From an uncultured Porphyromonadaceae bacterium (lineage in GTDB: Bacteria > Bacteroidota > Bacteroidia > Bacteroidales > Muribaculaceae): a stretch of 40,875 nt of DNA. The notes beneath the pieces were generated by a model. The model searched no databases. It was not told where the DNA came from and saw nothing but the letters and a program-made list of their open reading frames with translations. The stretch is from contig URLF01000011.1 in the NCBI GenBank assembly GCA_900548705.1, positions 1-40,875 of the forward strand, read 5' to 3'. This document shows positions 10,101-18,969 of the stretch, in pieces. Within the stretch, counting starts at the first letter, position 1. Each line of letters opens with the position of its first letter. A program made the position numbers and the translations under genes.

Positions 10101-10199
10101 GGGGGGCTTGAGCATCAGACGGGTATCTCCCATGGCGTGACAGCCCATAAACTGCCCCATACAGGCTGCCAAGAAGACTGTGTTCTTGAAAGTGTCCAT
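7122..10199 (-). CDS. Fusion of an uncharacterised alpha-helical (six-hairpin-like) domain with aldose 1-epimerase
   Basis: A 1,025-residue exported protein. The signal sequence has a possible lipobox ending at C20 (GQFMGC). Residues about 25-240 look like a beta-rich domain with W-rich strands (YMPGFWYHHNQ). Residues about 245-685 are mostly helical, with repeated aromatic and acidic patterns typical of (alpha/alpha)6 barrels (FYEVGFIGRTLLNAF, GSFPRKFLGDG, SVENNHVDVYVFEF). I cannot assign this part to a named GH or lyase family. Residues about 690-1025 are a complete galactose mutarotase: GATIGRYANRIGNGRF, LHGG, catalytic H853 in TNHSYFNL and E957 in TSEPGIQVYAGNF. Mutarotase interconverts alpha and beta sugar anomers, which fits the neighbouring galactosidases. 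The gene is 19 bases from GH3. The first half may be a new hydrolase or lyase for the same glycan; that is inference. Confidence 0.8.
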   Translation of the reverse strand: MDTFKNTVFLAACMGQFMGCHAMGDTRLMLKPPGEKAVVYELKEAAGGRLVAEDDTSLPVEILRTVEKSGDVTNISLAVRALADCWFNIAETVVMPGTDHKECQFYMPGFWYHHNQYSPASAPSFHTSDSWLVREDRLSAPLTGVYDPAGKRGKTVLRLEDEAADCMVQNMSGELMLPSHTSVGFTGFVNRGGEAALQFGFPYVEAPRRYVSKLTLIEPAIAFERLDSGRTETIRWQLRDFDAQDYPGFVTGVWNYAYDTLSPRPVDGVADAATVKRVLSNYFLESFVDRYPLKFFSGVGLRTADCENTDFYEVGFIGRTLLNAFNAREYGIEQRDGTLVAMGDSILESVLRGGFTKDGFFKEAVTYPDGGERDVLNLRIQSEAIYAMLYYLDARRRRGEVSAEWERAVKKTADNLVGIQNQDGSFPRKFLGDGTVTDAWGGSSPSATMVLAMAYEFFNDSAYLESAVRSARYIEDELIRKGEYFSATIDANCEDKESAIYSATAMYFLSLVVPEKEAGRYMELCRRAAYFALSWYYLWDVPFSAGQMLGETGFKSRGWGNVSVENNHVDVYVFEFATILDRLACHYGEKRFSDFSRVIKTSVLQLLPGKDGMFDIAKKGFYPEVVQHTTWDYGRNGKGFCNDLFAPGWTVASLWTMLSPERMEDFFSEDKPCRLTRSGLMPSRFEAEVDGKPVRLYVLSNGSMEVCVTNYGGRIVSVAVPDRDNVMRDVVLGFDSIADYRRYPTDFGATIGRYANRIGNGRFALDGKEYRLPRNNFGHCLHGGHNGFQYQVFDAEQVDSRNLHMSYVSPDGEEGFPGTLRCDVWMALEDDNSLVIRYEADTDRPTVVNFTNHSYFNLDGDAGSNASHLLYVNADSFTPIDSTFLTTGEIVPVAGTPMDFRVARQVGITDPGDDIQLGNGQGYDHNWVLSTGGNPAVCAARLHSPKTGITLEVFTSEPGIQVYAGNFLDGSVRGKGGKTYGKRASVCLETQKFPDTPNKPQWPSAVLRPGEKYASTCIFRFSCRN

Positions 10200-10218
10200 A
10201 TCGGATAAATCTGCTTGG

Positions 10219-12432
10219 TTATTCTGAAAGGATGAATGGAACGGTTGCCCGAATGTCTGTGGATGAAGACCCTATGTATGCCTTGAACCCCCCAGGCTCC
10301 GAACGCCAGCCGGGCAATGCCGGATCATAGAAACAGAGGTCTTCGGGATTTATGACGAACTCCACGGAGCGTGTCTCCCCGGGCGCAAGCTCGATTTTCC
10401 GGAACCCTTTGAGTTCCTTGACCGGACGCGGCAGAGAACAGGCATCATCGCCGACATACAACTGCACGACCTCTTTGCCGGCCACTGTGCCTGTATTGGT
10501 CACATCCACAGAGATTCGGAGCTGTTCACCCCGGCTGACTTGTCTGGCTGACTGTGAGGGCTTTCCATACGCGAAAGCAGTGTAGCTCAGGCCATGACCG
10601 AAGGGGAACAATGCTTTCCTCCCCTTTGTGTCATGCCATCTGTATCCGACAAAAATATCCTCCTTGTAAACGACCTGGTCTCCGTCTCCGGGATAACACA
10701 GGGCTCCGAAAGAATGGGCCGCGCAATCCTCAAGTCTCACAGGGAAAGAGAAGGGAAGTTTTCCACTGGGGGAGACAGCCCCAGACAGGACATCGGCGAG
10801 CGCATAGCCCCCCATACTCCCGAGATACCATCCCTGAATCACCGCAGGCAACTTGTCAATCCATGGCAGCTCGACAGCGTTGCCGCTGATGAGCACCAAT
10901 ACCACATGGGGATTCACCTCCAGCAACGACTCGACAAGCTCATCCTGCCCGAACGGCAATCCGTAACTTTTACGGTCGCCATCCTCGCAGTCCTGAAAGC
11001 GATTTTTATTCAATCCTCCGACGAATATGACCATATCTGCCTCGCGGGCCTTGGCCACGGCGTCGGCCCGCAACGAGTCTGACATCGCGGCAGACACATT
11101 CTCAACATCGGTGTAGCTCGCTTTCCCTGACATATATCCCCGCGCATACGACACACGGTCTCCATACAGTTCCTTAAGCCCGCGGAAGGGTGTTACCATA
11201 TCCTTCACCTTCAATTCAGAAGAGCCGCCCCCGTCAGCAAGATTACGGGTAGCGTTCTCCCCCACCACCAGAATCTTACGGTACCTGACGGTATCAATCG
11301 GCAGCAAAGGGCGCATTCCTTTCCCGACAGGAGAATTTTTCAACAGCACAATCCCCTCACGGCCTATCTCACGAGCCACAGCGTAATGGGCCGAATCGGC
11401 CACGCATCCGAATCCCTTGCCGGGATTCATAGCTGTCCGGAATATAAGTTTCAGCACACGGCCGGCCTTGTCGTCAATGGTCTCCATCGACACCTTCCCC
11501 TGACGCAGGAGCGCGAGGTATGGAGCCGCGAGATAATAGTTGTCAAACGGAATATCGCTTTCAGTGGTGAGACCATTGGTATAGGATCCCATCTCCACAT
11601 CCAGACCGTTGGCAGCCGCCTCCTGAGTATCATGGGCGCCACCCCAGTCCGAGACCACAACCCCGTCGAAATTCCAGTCGCCCTTGAGGATTTCGTTGAG
11701 CATACGGGCGTTGTGTGACGCATGCTGTCCGTCGATTCTGTTGTACGCCCCCATCACCGTCCAGGCTCCACCATCGCTCACGGCGGCCTTGAAAGCCGGG
11801 AGATATATCTCGTTCAATGCGCGGTCGCTGCACTTCACATCTATGTGCATGCGGTCTTGCTCCTGGTTGTTGAGAGCGAAATGCTTTACACTTGCAGCCA
11901 CTCCGTTTGACTGCACACCCCTTATGTAAGGCACAGCCATACGCGAGGCCAGCAACGGGTCTTCACCCAAGTATTCAAAATTCCTGCCATTCATAGGGGT
12001 GCGGTAAATGTTTACACCCGGTCCAAGTATCACATCCTTGTTGCGGTACAAAGCCTCCTCGCCAAGTGCCTTGCCGTAATCCATCGCCAGACCAGGATTC
12101 CAGGTGGCAGCAAGGCAGGTCAGAGCCGGGAAAGCGGTGATGCTGTCATTGGTCCATCCGGCGTAATCCCAGTTGCCCCAGTTAAGTTCGGCGCGGACTC
12201 CGTGAGGGCCGTCGCTCCACCATAATTCCGAGATACCGAGCCGTGGGACTCCGGGACTTGAGAACTTGCTCTGGGCGTGACACAAGGCCACTTTCTCTTC
12301 GAGCGTCATACGGCCAAGGGCATCGGCCACACGCAGGTCTATATCTTTGGTGTCATCAAGGTATGCCGGCAACGCCGCGTGACTGAAGCAAACGCATATC
12401 AAGGCCAGAACCATAAGCAGAATCTTTTTCAT
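10219..12432 (-). CDS. GH3 beta-glycosidase (beta-glucosidase/xylosidase type), secreted
   Basis: A 737-residue exported enzyme; the ATG at 12430-12432 starts a clear signal peptide (MKKILLMVLALICVCFSHA). The (beta/alpha)8 domain contains WWSDGPHGV, NIYRTPMNGRNFEYLGEDP and KHFALNNQE, with nucleophile D262 in VVVSDWGGAHD. The alpha/beta sandwich follows, and the protein ends in a fibronectin III-like domain (GKEVVQLYVGD, ELKGFRKIELAPGE). The length is normal for GH3. The family removes beta-glucose, beta-xylose, alpha-arabinose and similar end sugars, and the sequence alone does not decide which; in this galactan/arabinan context any of them could apply. It sits 39 bases after the GH43-like lipoprotein and 19 bases before the epimerase fusion. 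An upstream TTG at 12441 is in frame but unlikely. Confidence 0.92.
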   Translation of the reverse strand: MKKILLMVLALICVCFSHAALPAYLDDTKDIDLRVADALGRMTLEEKVALCHAQSKFSSPGVPRLGISELWWSDGPHGVRAELNWGNWDYAGWTNDSITAFPALTCLAATWNPGLAMDYGKALGEEALYRNKDVILGPGVNIYRTPMNGRNFEYLGEDPLLASRMAVPYIRGVQSNGVAASVKHFALNNQEQDRMHIDVKCSDRALNEIYLPAFKAAVSDGGAWTVMGAYNRIDGQHASHNARMLNEILKGDWNFDGVVVSDWGGAHDTQEAAANGLDVEMGSYTNGLTTESDIPFDNYYLAAPYLALLRQGKVSMETIDDKAGRVLKLIFRTAMNPGKGFGCVADSAHYAVAREIGREGIVLLKNSPVGKGMRPLLPIDTVRYRKILVVGENATRNLADGGGSSELKVKDMVTPFRGLKELYGDRVSYARGYMSGKASYTDVENVSAAMSDSLRADAVAKAREADMVIFVGGLNKNRFQDCEDGDRKSYGLPFGQDELVESLLEVNPHVVLVLISGNAVELPWIDKLPAVIQGWYLGSMGGYALADVLSGAVSPSGKLPFSFPVRLEDCAAHSFGALCYPGDGDQVVYKEDIFVGYRWHDTKGRKALFPFGHGLSYTAFAYGKPSQSARQVSRGEQLRISVDVTNTGTVAGKEVVQLYVGDDACSLPRPVKELKGFRKIELAPGETRSVEFVINPEDLCFYDPALPGWRSEPGGFKAYIGSSSTDIRATVPFILSE

Positions 12433-12471
12433 GATTGTCAAGTGTTTTCTAGTGATGTTTTCCCACAGGAA

Positions 12472-13452
12472 TCAGAATCTCGGGGAACGCTGTGCTACCA
12501 CCGAGGCATGGTATTTCCCCATCACAGGCCAGCCGTTGTCCCACATTATCTTGTCAAGCATCAACACCGGCTGGCGGTCTCCATTGAGATTGGCACAGGC
12601 ATGGTAGAGGATCCAGTCCTCGTTGTTGGCGTCAGTGATGATTCCGGATCCGTGGGATATGTCGGTGAATTCGGAATTGGGCAATATGGTCGGCGTGACT
12701 CCCTCGGCAGCTTTCATCGGGATGCCTTCCGAGGTGTAATATGGGCCTTCAATATCCTTGGAGCGGCCTACTACAAGCCCACCCTGATTTCCTCGCCGGG
12801 TCGTCCAGAGGTAATACATCCCTCCTTTCTCGACCAGTCTGGGGGCGGAAAAGCCTGACGCGGCGATAATGATCGGCTCCGAGACAGCGGGTGAGTCCCC
12901 GTCCCAGTTGAATTTCCCCATGTAAATCCCATGCGGGGTATCCCATAGGAGCCATCGCAATCCCTTGGCGGTGAAGAATGACGGATTGCAGCAAAATTCC
13001 TTCATGTCAGCAGGCGGCATCAATGCACGGCTCTCGCTGTAAGGGCCGCGGAGCCTGGATGACTCAGCCACGCATATGCCACCCTCGGGAGCCACATACG
13101 CCATCAGGTATTTTTCTCCGATTCTGACTATATCGAGCCCCGAGGAATCAGCTACCGGGAAATCATCGGTGGCGAATGTCCGTTTCCCCATTTTGACCCA
13201 ATGGATCAAATCGGAAGATTCTATCATTCGGTTCCCGGATATACCGAAAATCCAGTCATCGGAATGGAATACGGAATAGATATGCCCATCGGTCTTGAAC
13301 ACCCCGTTCTTGTAATATTTCGTTTCCCTGACATCCTCATCCATAAGGGCATCCGACCCGCCGCCCTGAAAAGAGTTCATATTGCCTATATGCCAGCAGC
13401 CTCCCAGCAGCAAAGCACCTGACAAAAATAATGTGATAATGACGCGTTTCAT
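12472..13452 (-). CDS. GH43-like lipoprotein lacking the catalytic triad, probable glycan-binding protein
   Basis: A 326-residue lipoprotein (lipobox LLLGGC, C19) with a five-bladed propeller pattern like GH43: SSDLIHWVKMG, ILYHACANLNGDRQPVL and LDKIMWDNGWPV resemble the GH43 proteins upstream. All three expected catalytic positions differ. The usual D-P of the first blade is K48-N49 in YYKNGVFKTDG. The D-P of the second site is N156-P157 in CCNPSFF. The acid glutamate (E-G-P/T) is S202 in GFSAPRLVEKGG. Hydrolysis is therefore unlikely. The gene lies directly after SusD, where PULs usually encode surface glycan-binding proteins of the SusE/SusF type, so a binding role is a reasonable inference. 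A structured 122-base gap separates it from susD. An active enzyme with shifted residues cannot be excluded without a structural alignment. Confidence 0.75.
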   Translation of the reverse strand: MKRVIITLFLSGALLLGGCWHIGNMNSFQGGGSDALMDEDVRETKYYKNGVFKTDGHIYSVFHSDDWIFGISGNRMIESSDLIHWVKMGKRTFATDDFPVADSSGLDIVRIGEKYLMAYVAPEGGICVAESSRLRGPYSESRALMPPADMKEFCCNPSFFTAKGLRWLLWDTPHGIYMGKFNWDGDSPAVSEPIIIAASGFSAPRLVEKGGMYYLWTTRRGNQGGLVVGRSKDIEGPYYTSEGIPMKAAEGVTPTILPNSEFTDISHGSGIITDANNEDWILYHACANLNGDRQPVLMLDKIMWDNGWPVMGKYHASVVAQRSPRF

Positions 13453-13489
13453 ATTCTACTGAAGAAATGTTATCGAATGCCATCAGAAA

Positions 13490-13543
13490 GGTATCACCGG
13501 CACACGCGGTATTGTATTGCACACCGGGCACACCGATGATACC
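13490..13543 (-). repeat. Inverted repeat between susD and the GH43-like lipoprotein gene
   Basis: GGTATCACCGG (13490-13500) and CCGATGATACC (13533-13543) pair over 11 positions with one wobble, around a loop that can form a smaller CGGT/ACCG stem. No T-run follows on the minus strand, so it is more likely an mRNA stability or processing stem than a terminator. Confidence 0.4.
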
Positions 13544-13573
13544 GTGATAGCTGTCATGGCTTGGCGATGGCCG

Positions 13574-15367
13574 TCACCAACCGGGATTCTGAGTCAGGTT
13601 GTGGTTCTTGACCCGCTCGTCGTTGGGGATGGGATAGAGCCAGTAATGGTCGCCACCCCAAGTGTAATGATAGGTGTACTCACCCCATACCTGGCTCATA
13701 CCATTCACTTCACCCCATTTGTCGACAAAAAACTTGTCATCCTTCCAAGTGCGCCAGCGAAGCTCGTGCATGTAGACGATGTCCTCCGCGAACAGTTCCC
13801 ACTTGAACTCGTTGCGCAGTCGCTTGCGCATATCGTCCTGACCCTTGACCATAGTCGGAGCCGTGGTGTTAAGCTCGATGGCTCCCGCGCGGCGACGGAT
13901 GCGGTTGACAGTCTTCACCGCGTCATCCAGACGGCCAAGCTCGTTGTAGCACTCAGCCAGACAGAGCAATGTCTCTCCGAAACGCATCAGGGGGATGTCG
14001 ATATCGTTGCAGCCGAGATGGTCGGCATGCTCCAGACCAGTGGTGACGAACTTGCGGCAGAAGTAATAGAACTTGTCAGCGGTGTCGATTCGCAGGTCGA
14101 ACGGCTTCTTCGCCGAGTTGCGGAAGGGGAAACGGCTGGTGAAGGCCACACCCGCCGAACCTCCAAGGAATGTGGAGTAGGGAGTGATGACCGACATAGC
14201 CAGTCGGGGGTCGCGGTTCTCGTAAGCTTTCAGTATGCGCTCCTCATTCCCCTTGGGGAGATAAAGGCTCATATCGGCTCCGGCCTCGGCCTGGAATTCC
14301 TTCTCGGATTCAGTCATGTCATTGCGCAGGAAGAACACGCGACGCGCTGTCGGTTTCATATCATTGTAACCGGGGATTACATCGTCCCAGTTGAAGGGGG
14401 TGCCGTCGGCATTCTCGTAACTGTCGACAAAGCGGGGATTAGGCACATAGTTGCTCCATCCCCAGCCGGTGGCCTCACGGGTTCCGTAACCACGCTGGCG
14501 GCGGTTGCCCCACCAGTCGTTCTCAAGGTCACACAGGACAGAGAATATCATCTCGTCGCAGTCTTCATTCTCGGTCAGGAACAAATCCTGGTAAGGCTTG
14601 CTCCCTTTATCGAACAGCTTGTAACCACACTTCTCCACCTGTTCGAAGTCTTCAGCAGCTTCTTTCCATTTCTCGAGCCACATATAGCATTTGCCCCTGA
14701 GCATATAGGCGGCGCCCTTTGTGGCACGTCCGTGGTTAGCCGTCCCCTGGTTGTATTTCGCAGGGAGCGCGGGCTCATCGATGGCTTTGGACAGGTCGTC
14801 AATGATAAGCTGGAAAGTCTCATCCTGGGTGCCGCGTCCCATCTGCGCATCCTCGATGCTCTCGACGATATTCTCATACCAGGGCACACCGCCGTAGACA
14901 CAATTGAGCTGGTAATAGTAGTAACACCGGATCCAGCGGGCCTCGGCAATCAGACGGCCACGAAGCTCCTCTTCCATACCGGGGACCTGGGGCATATGCT
15001 GTATCACGTCGTTGCATTGGAAGATGTAATGGTAATACCGTCCCCAATAGGCATGGATGTTGTCATCCTGCACCGATTGGGTGCCTTTGAGCATACCGAT
15101 GAAAAACCAATTGGGATCACGGTCCATCTGGCTGCCCATGACTTCGGGCCAAAGGTTGGCCGGATCGACATAAAGGGATTTGAATGAGGAATAGCAGGAG
15201 ACAACCGCTGCCTCGGCCGACACGGGATCGGTCCATATGGTTTCGGAGGAGAGAGCCGAATGCGACTCCAGGTCCATGTCCACACACGACACACCCAGTC
15301 CGCCGGCCGCCATCACAAGCGCGGGCCCGAGAATGAGGCGCGAGGGTTTCAATATGTTGAGTTTCAT
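13574..15367 (-). CDS. susD-like: SusD/RagB-family outer-membrane glycan-binding lipoprotein
   Basis: A 597-residue lipoprotein. The N-terminus is hydrophobic and ends in a lipobox with C28 (LGVSC). SusD proteins cap the SusC channel on the cell surface and bind the glycan before import. Typical traits are present: DMDLESHSALSSETIWTDPVSAEAAV at the start (a common SusD opening), TPR-like helices (IAEARWIRCYYYYQL, AAYMLRGKCYMWLEKWKEAAEDF), the late block LMRFGETLLCLAECYNELGRLDDAV with NRIRRRAGA, and a C-terminus rich in W and Y ending LYPIPNDERVKNHNLTQNPGW. It starts 30 bases after susC, the standard arrangement. Confidence 0.95.
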   Translation of the reverse strand: MKLNILKPSRLILGPALVMAAGGLGVSCVDMDLESHSALSSETIWTDPVSAEAAVVSCYSSFKSLYVDPANLWPEVMGSQMDRDPNWFFIGMLKGTQSVQDDNIHAYWGRYYHYIFQCNDVIQHMPQVPGMEEELRGRLIAEARWIRCYYYYQLNCVYGGVPWYENIVESIEDAQMGRGTQDETFQLIIDDLSKAIDEPALPAKYNQGTANHGRATKGAAYMLRGKCYMWLEKWKEAAEDFEQVEKCGYKLFDKGSKPYQDLFLTENEDCDEMIFSVLCDLENDWWGNRRQRGYGTREATGWGWSNYVPNPRFVDSYENADGTPFNWDDVIPGYNDMKPTARRVFFLRNDMTESEKEFQAEAGADMSLYLPKGNEERILKAYENRDPRLAMSVITPYSTFLGGSAGVAFTSRFPFRNSAKKPFDLRIDTADKFYYFCRKFVTTGLEHADHLGCNDIDIPLMRFGETLLCLAECYNELGRLDDAVKTVNRIRRRAGAIELNTTAPTMVKGQDDMRKRLRNEFKWELFAEDIVYMHELRWRTWKDDKFFVDKWGEVNGMSQVWGEYTYHYTWGGDHYWLYPIPNDERVKNHNLTQNPGW

Positions 15368-15397
15368 TTGTATTTATTGTTTTTGAGAGGATTTTTG

Positions 15398-18300
15398 TCA
15401 GAAGGTAACATTAAGACCGAAAGAATAAGTGCGCATGGGAGCGTAGCCGTCACCTGTCATCATCTCGGGGTCGAGACCTTTGAACTTGGTGATGGTGCAG
15501 AGATTCTCAAGCGACGCGTAGACTCTGACCTGCTTCATGAAAACTTTGTTGGTCCATTTGGTCGGGAGGGTATAACCCAGGGTGATATTCTTGAGCTTGA
15601 GATAATTGCCGTTCTGGAGCTTCCATGAGGCGTTGGCCGAGTTCTGTCCGGTGTCGTTCATCACGAAGCGTGGATTGGAGGCGTCGATATTGGTACGGGG
15701 GTCAGAGGGATTCTCGGGGTCATAGAAGTAATGGTCCGAGGCTACTTCCCGTCCGATACCGTAACCGGCGGTCATCGATGTAGAGTTGAGCGACTGGGCG
15801 TAATAATAGATTTTGAATCCGGTGGCGCCTGACCAGCTCATCGAGAAGTCAAATCCTTTCCAGCTGGCGTATGCCTGAAGGCCGAAATAACATTTGGGCA
15901 TGCTTGAGGTTCCCTGGAACTCGCGGTCGTCGGGATCACCATACCTGCCGTCGCCATTGACATCCGCGTAGATGTAGTCGCCATACCAGATATGCTCCTT
16001 GTCGGCTGAATTGCCCGGCATGAACTCATGGCCCGCGGCCATCATCGCACGCAGCCACGCCATGTCTCCTTCTGTGCGTATCATGCCGTCCCGCGGACCG
16101 CCATTGACATTCACGCTGCCGTCGGGATTGAATCCCTGGCCGTTGCCCGAGTAAGTCGACAGCATATAATACTCGTTGATCATGTGTCCGTCGACGATTA
16201 TGTTGCTGCCGTTGACATTCGCCACATCCCCGATGTTGGTGTACCAGTAGGGATTACCGTTGTCGTCAACACGCCATTCAGTTACAAGGGCGCCCTTGTA
16301 TTTGACCACTCGGTTGCGGTTGAACGACACGTTGGCGCCGATTCCGTAGCTGACATCACCGATGCGGTCGTTCCAGTTCAAAGTCAGCTCGACACCCTTG
16401 TTGTTGACCTCGGCGAGGTTCTGCATCGGAGCGATGAAATCGCCCAAGGTCGGCTGGAGGGTCGGACGGTAGAGGATTCCGTCGGTGTTCTTGTCATAAA
16501 GCTCCAGGGTTCCGCTCAGACGATTGTTGAACACACCGAAATCAAGACCGATGTTGGTCACCGTGGTGGCCTCCCACTTGAGGTTGGTGTTGGCAAACGT
16601 GTTGAGTCCGTAACCTATCACATGCAGTCCGTTGAACCCGTAATAATAGGGTGAGTAGGTTGGCTGCCACTCGTAGTTGCTGATGGAGTTGTTTCCGAGC
16701 TTACCCCATGACACACGGAGCTTGAGATTGTTGAGCCAGTCGATATCCTGCATGAACTTCTCCTGGGTGACACGCCATCCGGCCGACACCGAGGGGAAGA
16801 AGCCCCAGCGGTTGCCGGGAGCGAAACGCGATGAACCGTCGTAGCGGGCGTTGACCTCCACAAGGTATCTGTCGTCGAAAGCGTAATTAACCCTGCCGAA
16901 CCATGAACGGGAAGAATATTCTCCGGTGTTGCCAGACACCTCCTTGGCGGTGATCATCGCATCGAAGTCCCATAGGTTGAAGTTGATCAGACCCTGCTTG
17001 GAGGCATACACATAGTCTGACCAGTGGCGCGATTCCTCGTAACCGGCCATTACCCCGAGGTCATGCACCCCGAAGCTCCTGTCATAGCGGAGCATGTTGG
17101 TGAACTTCCATTCCTGGAACTGGTAACGGCTGTCGGAATTGGTGTTGTTCTTCATCGTCTCCGCGTTGGGAGGTGTGCTGAGGACCATGTCGCGCGAGAA
17201 ACTCTTCTCTTCCGGGGGCATCGGAGTGATCATCTTGTCATGAGTCTCATAATCGGAGTAGAAGAACTGTGACTGGAATTTGAAGTCATTGAGGAACCGG
17301 ACCTCGAGATATGGGTTGACGTTGTACTTCGACTGCTTGTAGCTGCCCCAGTCGAGACTCAGCATCTTGACCGGGTTATGCACGGTGCCTTCCTCCTCGG
17401 TGGTCTCGATGCCACCGTAGTAACCGTCATAATAGGGATAGACCCCGGGGACTGTCTTCTGCATGTCCTGTCCCCAGATAATGCCTATGTCATTGCGTTC
17501 CTGGTCGGAATGATAGCCCCAGGCCTTCATCCCGACAGTGATGTACTTGCCTATTTCCGTCTCGACGCTGCTTCGGAGGTAATATTTGTTGAGGCCGGAA
17601 TTGTCAACCACCCCCGGATTGTTTAGGTAAGTGCCTGAGAGGGAGAAGTTGGTGCGCTTCTCGCGGCCTACCACCGAAACGGTGTGTTCCTGCATCCATG
17701 CCGGCTTGTAGATTTCGTGATACCAGTCAGTGTTGGGATAGGCCACATAGTTGGGATAACCGGATTCGGCGATGCCATCGGGATTGGCGGCCGCATCGCG
17801 CCATGTCTGTATGGTGATGGGGCTGAACCGGCGTGCCTGGTTGCTGTTGTCGGCTGCCTCGTTCATAAGATCCATGTACTCGGCGTAATCGGTCACCTGC
17901 TTGTGGTATTTCTGGGCTGTCTGGTAAGCGAACTTGCCGGAGTATGTGACATTCACACGCCCCTCTTCCCCACCCTTGGTGGTGACCAGGATGACACCGT
18001 TGGCGCCACGGTTACCGTATATGGCGCAGGAGGCGGCATCCTTGAGGACTGATATCGAGGCGACATCATTGGGGTTGACATCATTGAGGCTCATCTCCAT
18101 ACCGTCGACAAGGATAAGGGGAGACGCATCGTTGAGTGTGCCGATTCCTCGGATCAGGACCTTGGTGTTCTCGGCGTTGGGCTGCCCACCCTGCTGCATC
18201 ACGTTAAGGCCGGCCGCCGCGCCGGAAAGCGCCTGGGAGATGGTGGTCATCGGACGCGACTTTGACTGCTCCTCCATATTGACCGTCGCCACAGCGCCGG

Positions 18301-18922
18301 TGAGGTTGACCTTCTTCTGGGCGCCGTAACCGATCACGACCACCTCGTCGAGCATAGACGACTGCTCGGACAGCGCGACATCCACTGTCCCCTCCTTGCC
18401 GATTTTCACCTTCTTGCCGGCATATCCGACATAGCTGACATCAATCGTCTGACCGGGCTTGGCCGTCAGACTCCACTTGCCGTCGATGTCGGTGGTCGTT
18501 GCCCGTCCGGTGCCGGAGAGGGCGACTGTGGCTCCTATCAACGGCTCCCCGTTCTCATCCGTCACTGTGCCGGTCACCGTACGTCCTTCCGGCGCAGCCT
18601 GTGGAGTTGGCGACGCGGTGTCTGATGAGGCCGCGACGGGGGTGATCACAATGTTTTTCCCATGAATAGAATAGCTGACATTCTGTCCGTTGAGAATCTG
18701 GGAGATTGCCTGTTTTACATCTGAGGCATCGATGTTTACCTTACGCGACGTGTCTATGTCACCGACTTTGTAGACGAATGAATACCCGCTGGCATTCTTC
18801 AACTCCTCCATCGCGTCCTTGACAGTGGCTCCCGACAGTTTCAACGAAACCGCCTGGGCTAACGCTGACATCCCCAACAGGGAGGACAACGTGGCTGTGA
18901 TTAGGATTCTTTTTAGAAACAT
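15398..18922 (-). CDS. susC-like: SusC/RagA-family TonB-dependent glycan transporter with STN signalling domain
   Basis: A 1,174-residue outer-membrane receptor. Order of parts: signal peptide (about 1-24); STN domain (about 35-98, ASGYSFVYKVGDI to KNIVITPV); carboxypeptidase-regulatory-like domain (about 112-195, GRTVTGTVTDENGEPLIGATV); a TonB-box-like strand (DEVVVIGYGAQKKVNLTGAV); plug with GVILVTTKGG; and a 22-strand barrel ending in the aromatic residue of YSFGLNVTF. The STN domain is the part that contacts FecR anti-sigma factors, and fecR and the sigma gene lie immediately upstream (47-base gap). The transporter therefore probably both imports oligosaccharides and reports their presence. 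Confidence 0.96.
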   Translation of the reverse strand: MFLKRILITATLSSLLGMSALAQAVSLKLSGATVKDAMEELKNASGYSFVYKVGDIDTSRKVNIDASDVKQAISQILNGQNVSYSIHGKNIVITPVAASSDTASPTPQAAPEGRTVTGTVTDENGEPLIGATVALSGTGRATTTDIDGKWSLTAKPGQTIDVSYVGYAGKKVKIGKEGTVDVALSEQSSMLDEVVVIGYGAQKKVNLTGAVATVNMEEQSKSRPMTTISQALSGAAAGLNVMQQGGQPNAENTKVLIRGIGTLNDASPLILVDGMEMSLNDVNPNDVASISVLKDAASCAIYGNRGANGVILVTTKGGEEGRVNVTYSGKFAYQTAQKYHKQVTDYAEYMDLMNEAADNSNQARRFSPITIQTWRDAAANPDGIAESGYPNYVAYPNTDWYHEIYKPAWMQEHTVSVVGREKRTNFSLSGTYLNNPGVVDNSGLNKYYLRSSVETEIGKYITVGMKAWGYHSDQERNDIGIIWGQDMQKTVPGVYPYYDGYYGGIETTEEEGTVHNPVKMLSLDWGSYKQSKYNVNPYLEVRFLNDFKFQSQFFYSDYETHDKMITPMPPEEKSFSRDMVLSTPPNAETMKNNTNSDSRYQFQEWKFTNMLRYDRSFGVHDLGVMAGYEESRHWSDYVYASKQGLINFNLWDFDAMITAKEVSGNTGEYSSRSWFGRVNYAFDDRYLVEVNARYDGSSRFAPGNRWGFFPSVSAGWRVTQEKFMQDIDWLNNLKLRVSWGKLGNNSISNYEWQPTYSPYYYGFNGLHVIGYGLNTFANTNLKWEATTVTNIGLDFGVFNNRLSGTLELYDKNTDGILYRPTLQPTLGDFIAPMQNLAEVNNKGVELTLNWNDRIGDVSYGIGANVSFNRNRVVKYKGALVTEWRVDDNGNPYWYTNIGDVANVNGSNIIVDGHMINEYYMLSTYSGNGQGFNPDGSVNVNGGPRDGMIRTEGDMAWLRAMMAAGHEFMPGNSADKEHIWYGDYIYADVNGDGRYGDPDDREFQGTSSMPKCYFGLQAYASWKGFDFSMSWSGATGFKIYYYAQSLNSTSMTAGYGIGREVASDHYFYDPENPSDPRTNIDASNPRFVMNDTGQNSANASWKLQNGNYLKLKNITLGYTLPTKWTNKVFMKQVRVYASLENLCTITKFKGLDPEMMTGDGYAPMRTYSFGLNVTF

Positions 18923-18969
18923 GATATTAAAATTGGCTGATTTTCAATTGATTGGTTCGTATCGGGGTA

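Noticed and set aside
13517..15187. Open frame of 556 codons on the plus strand opposite susD
   Set aside because: It lies entirely antisense to a clear SusD gene, has no recognisable motif, and mirrors the codon bias of the real gene.
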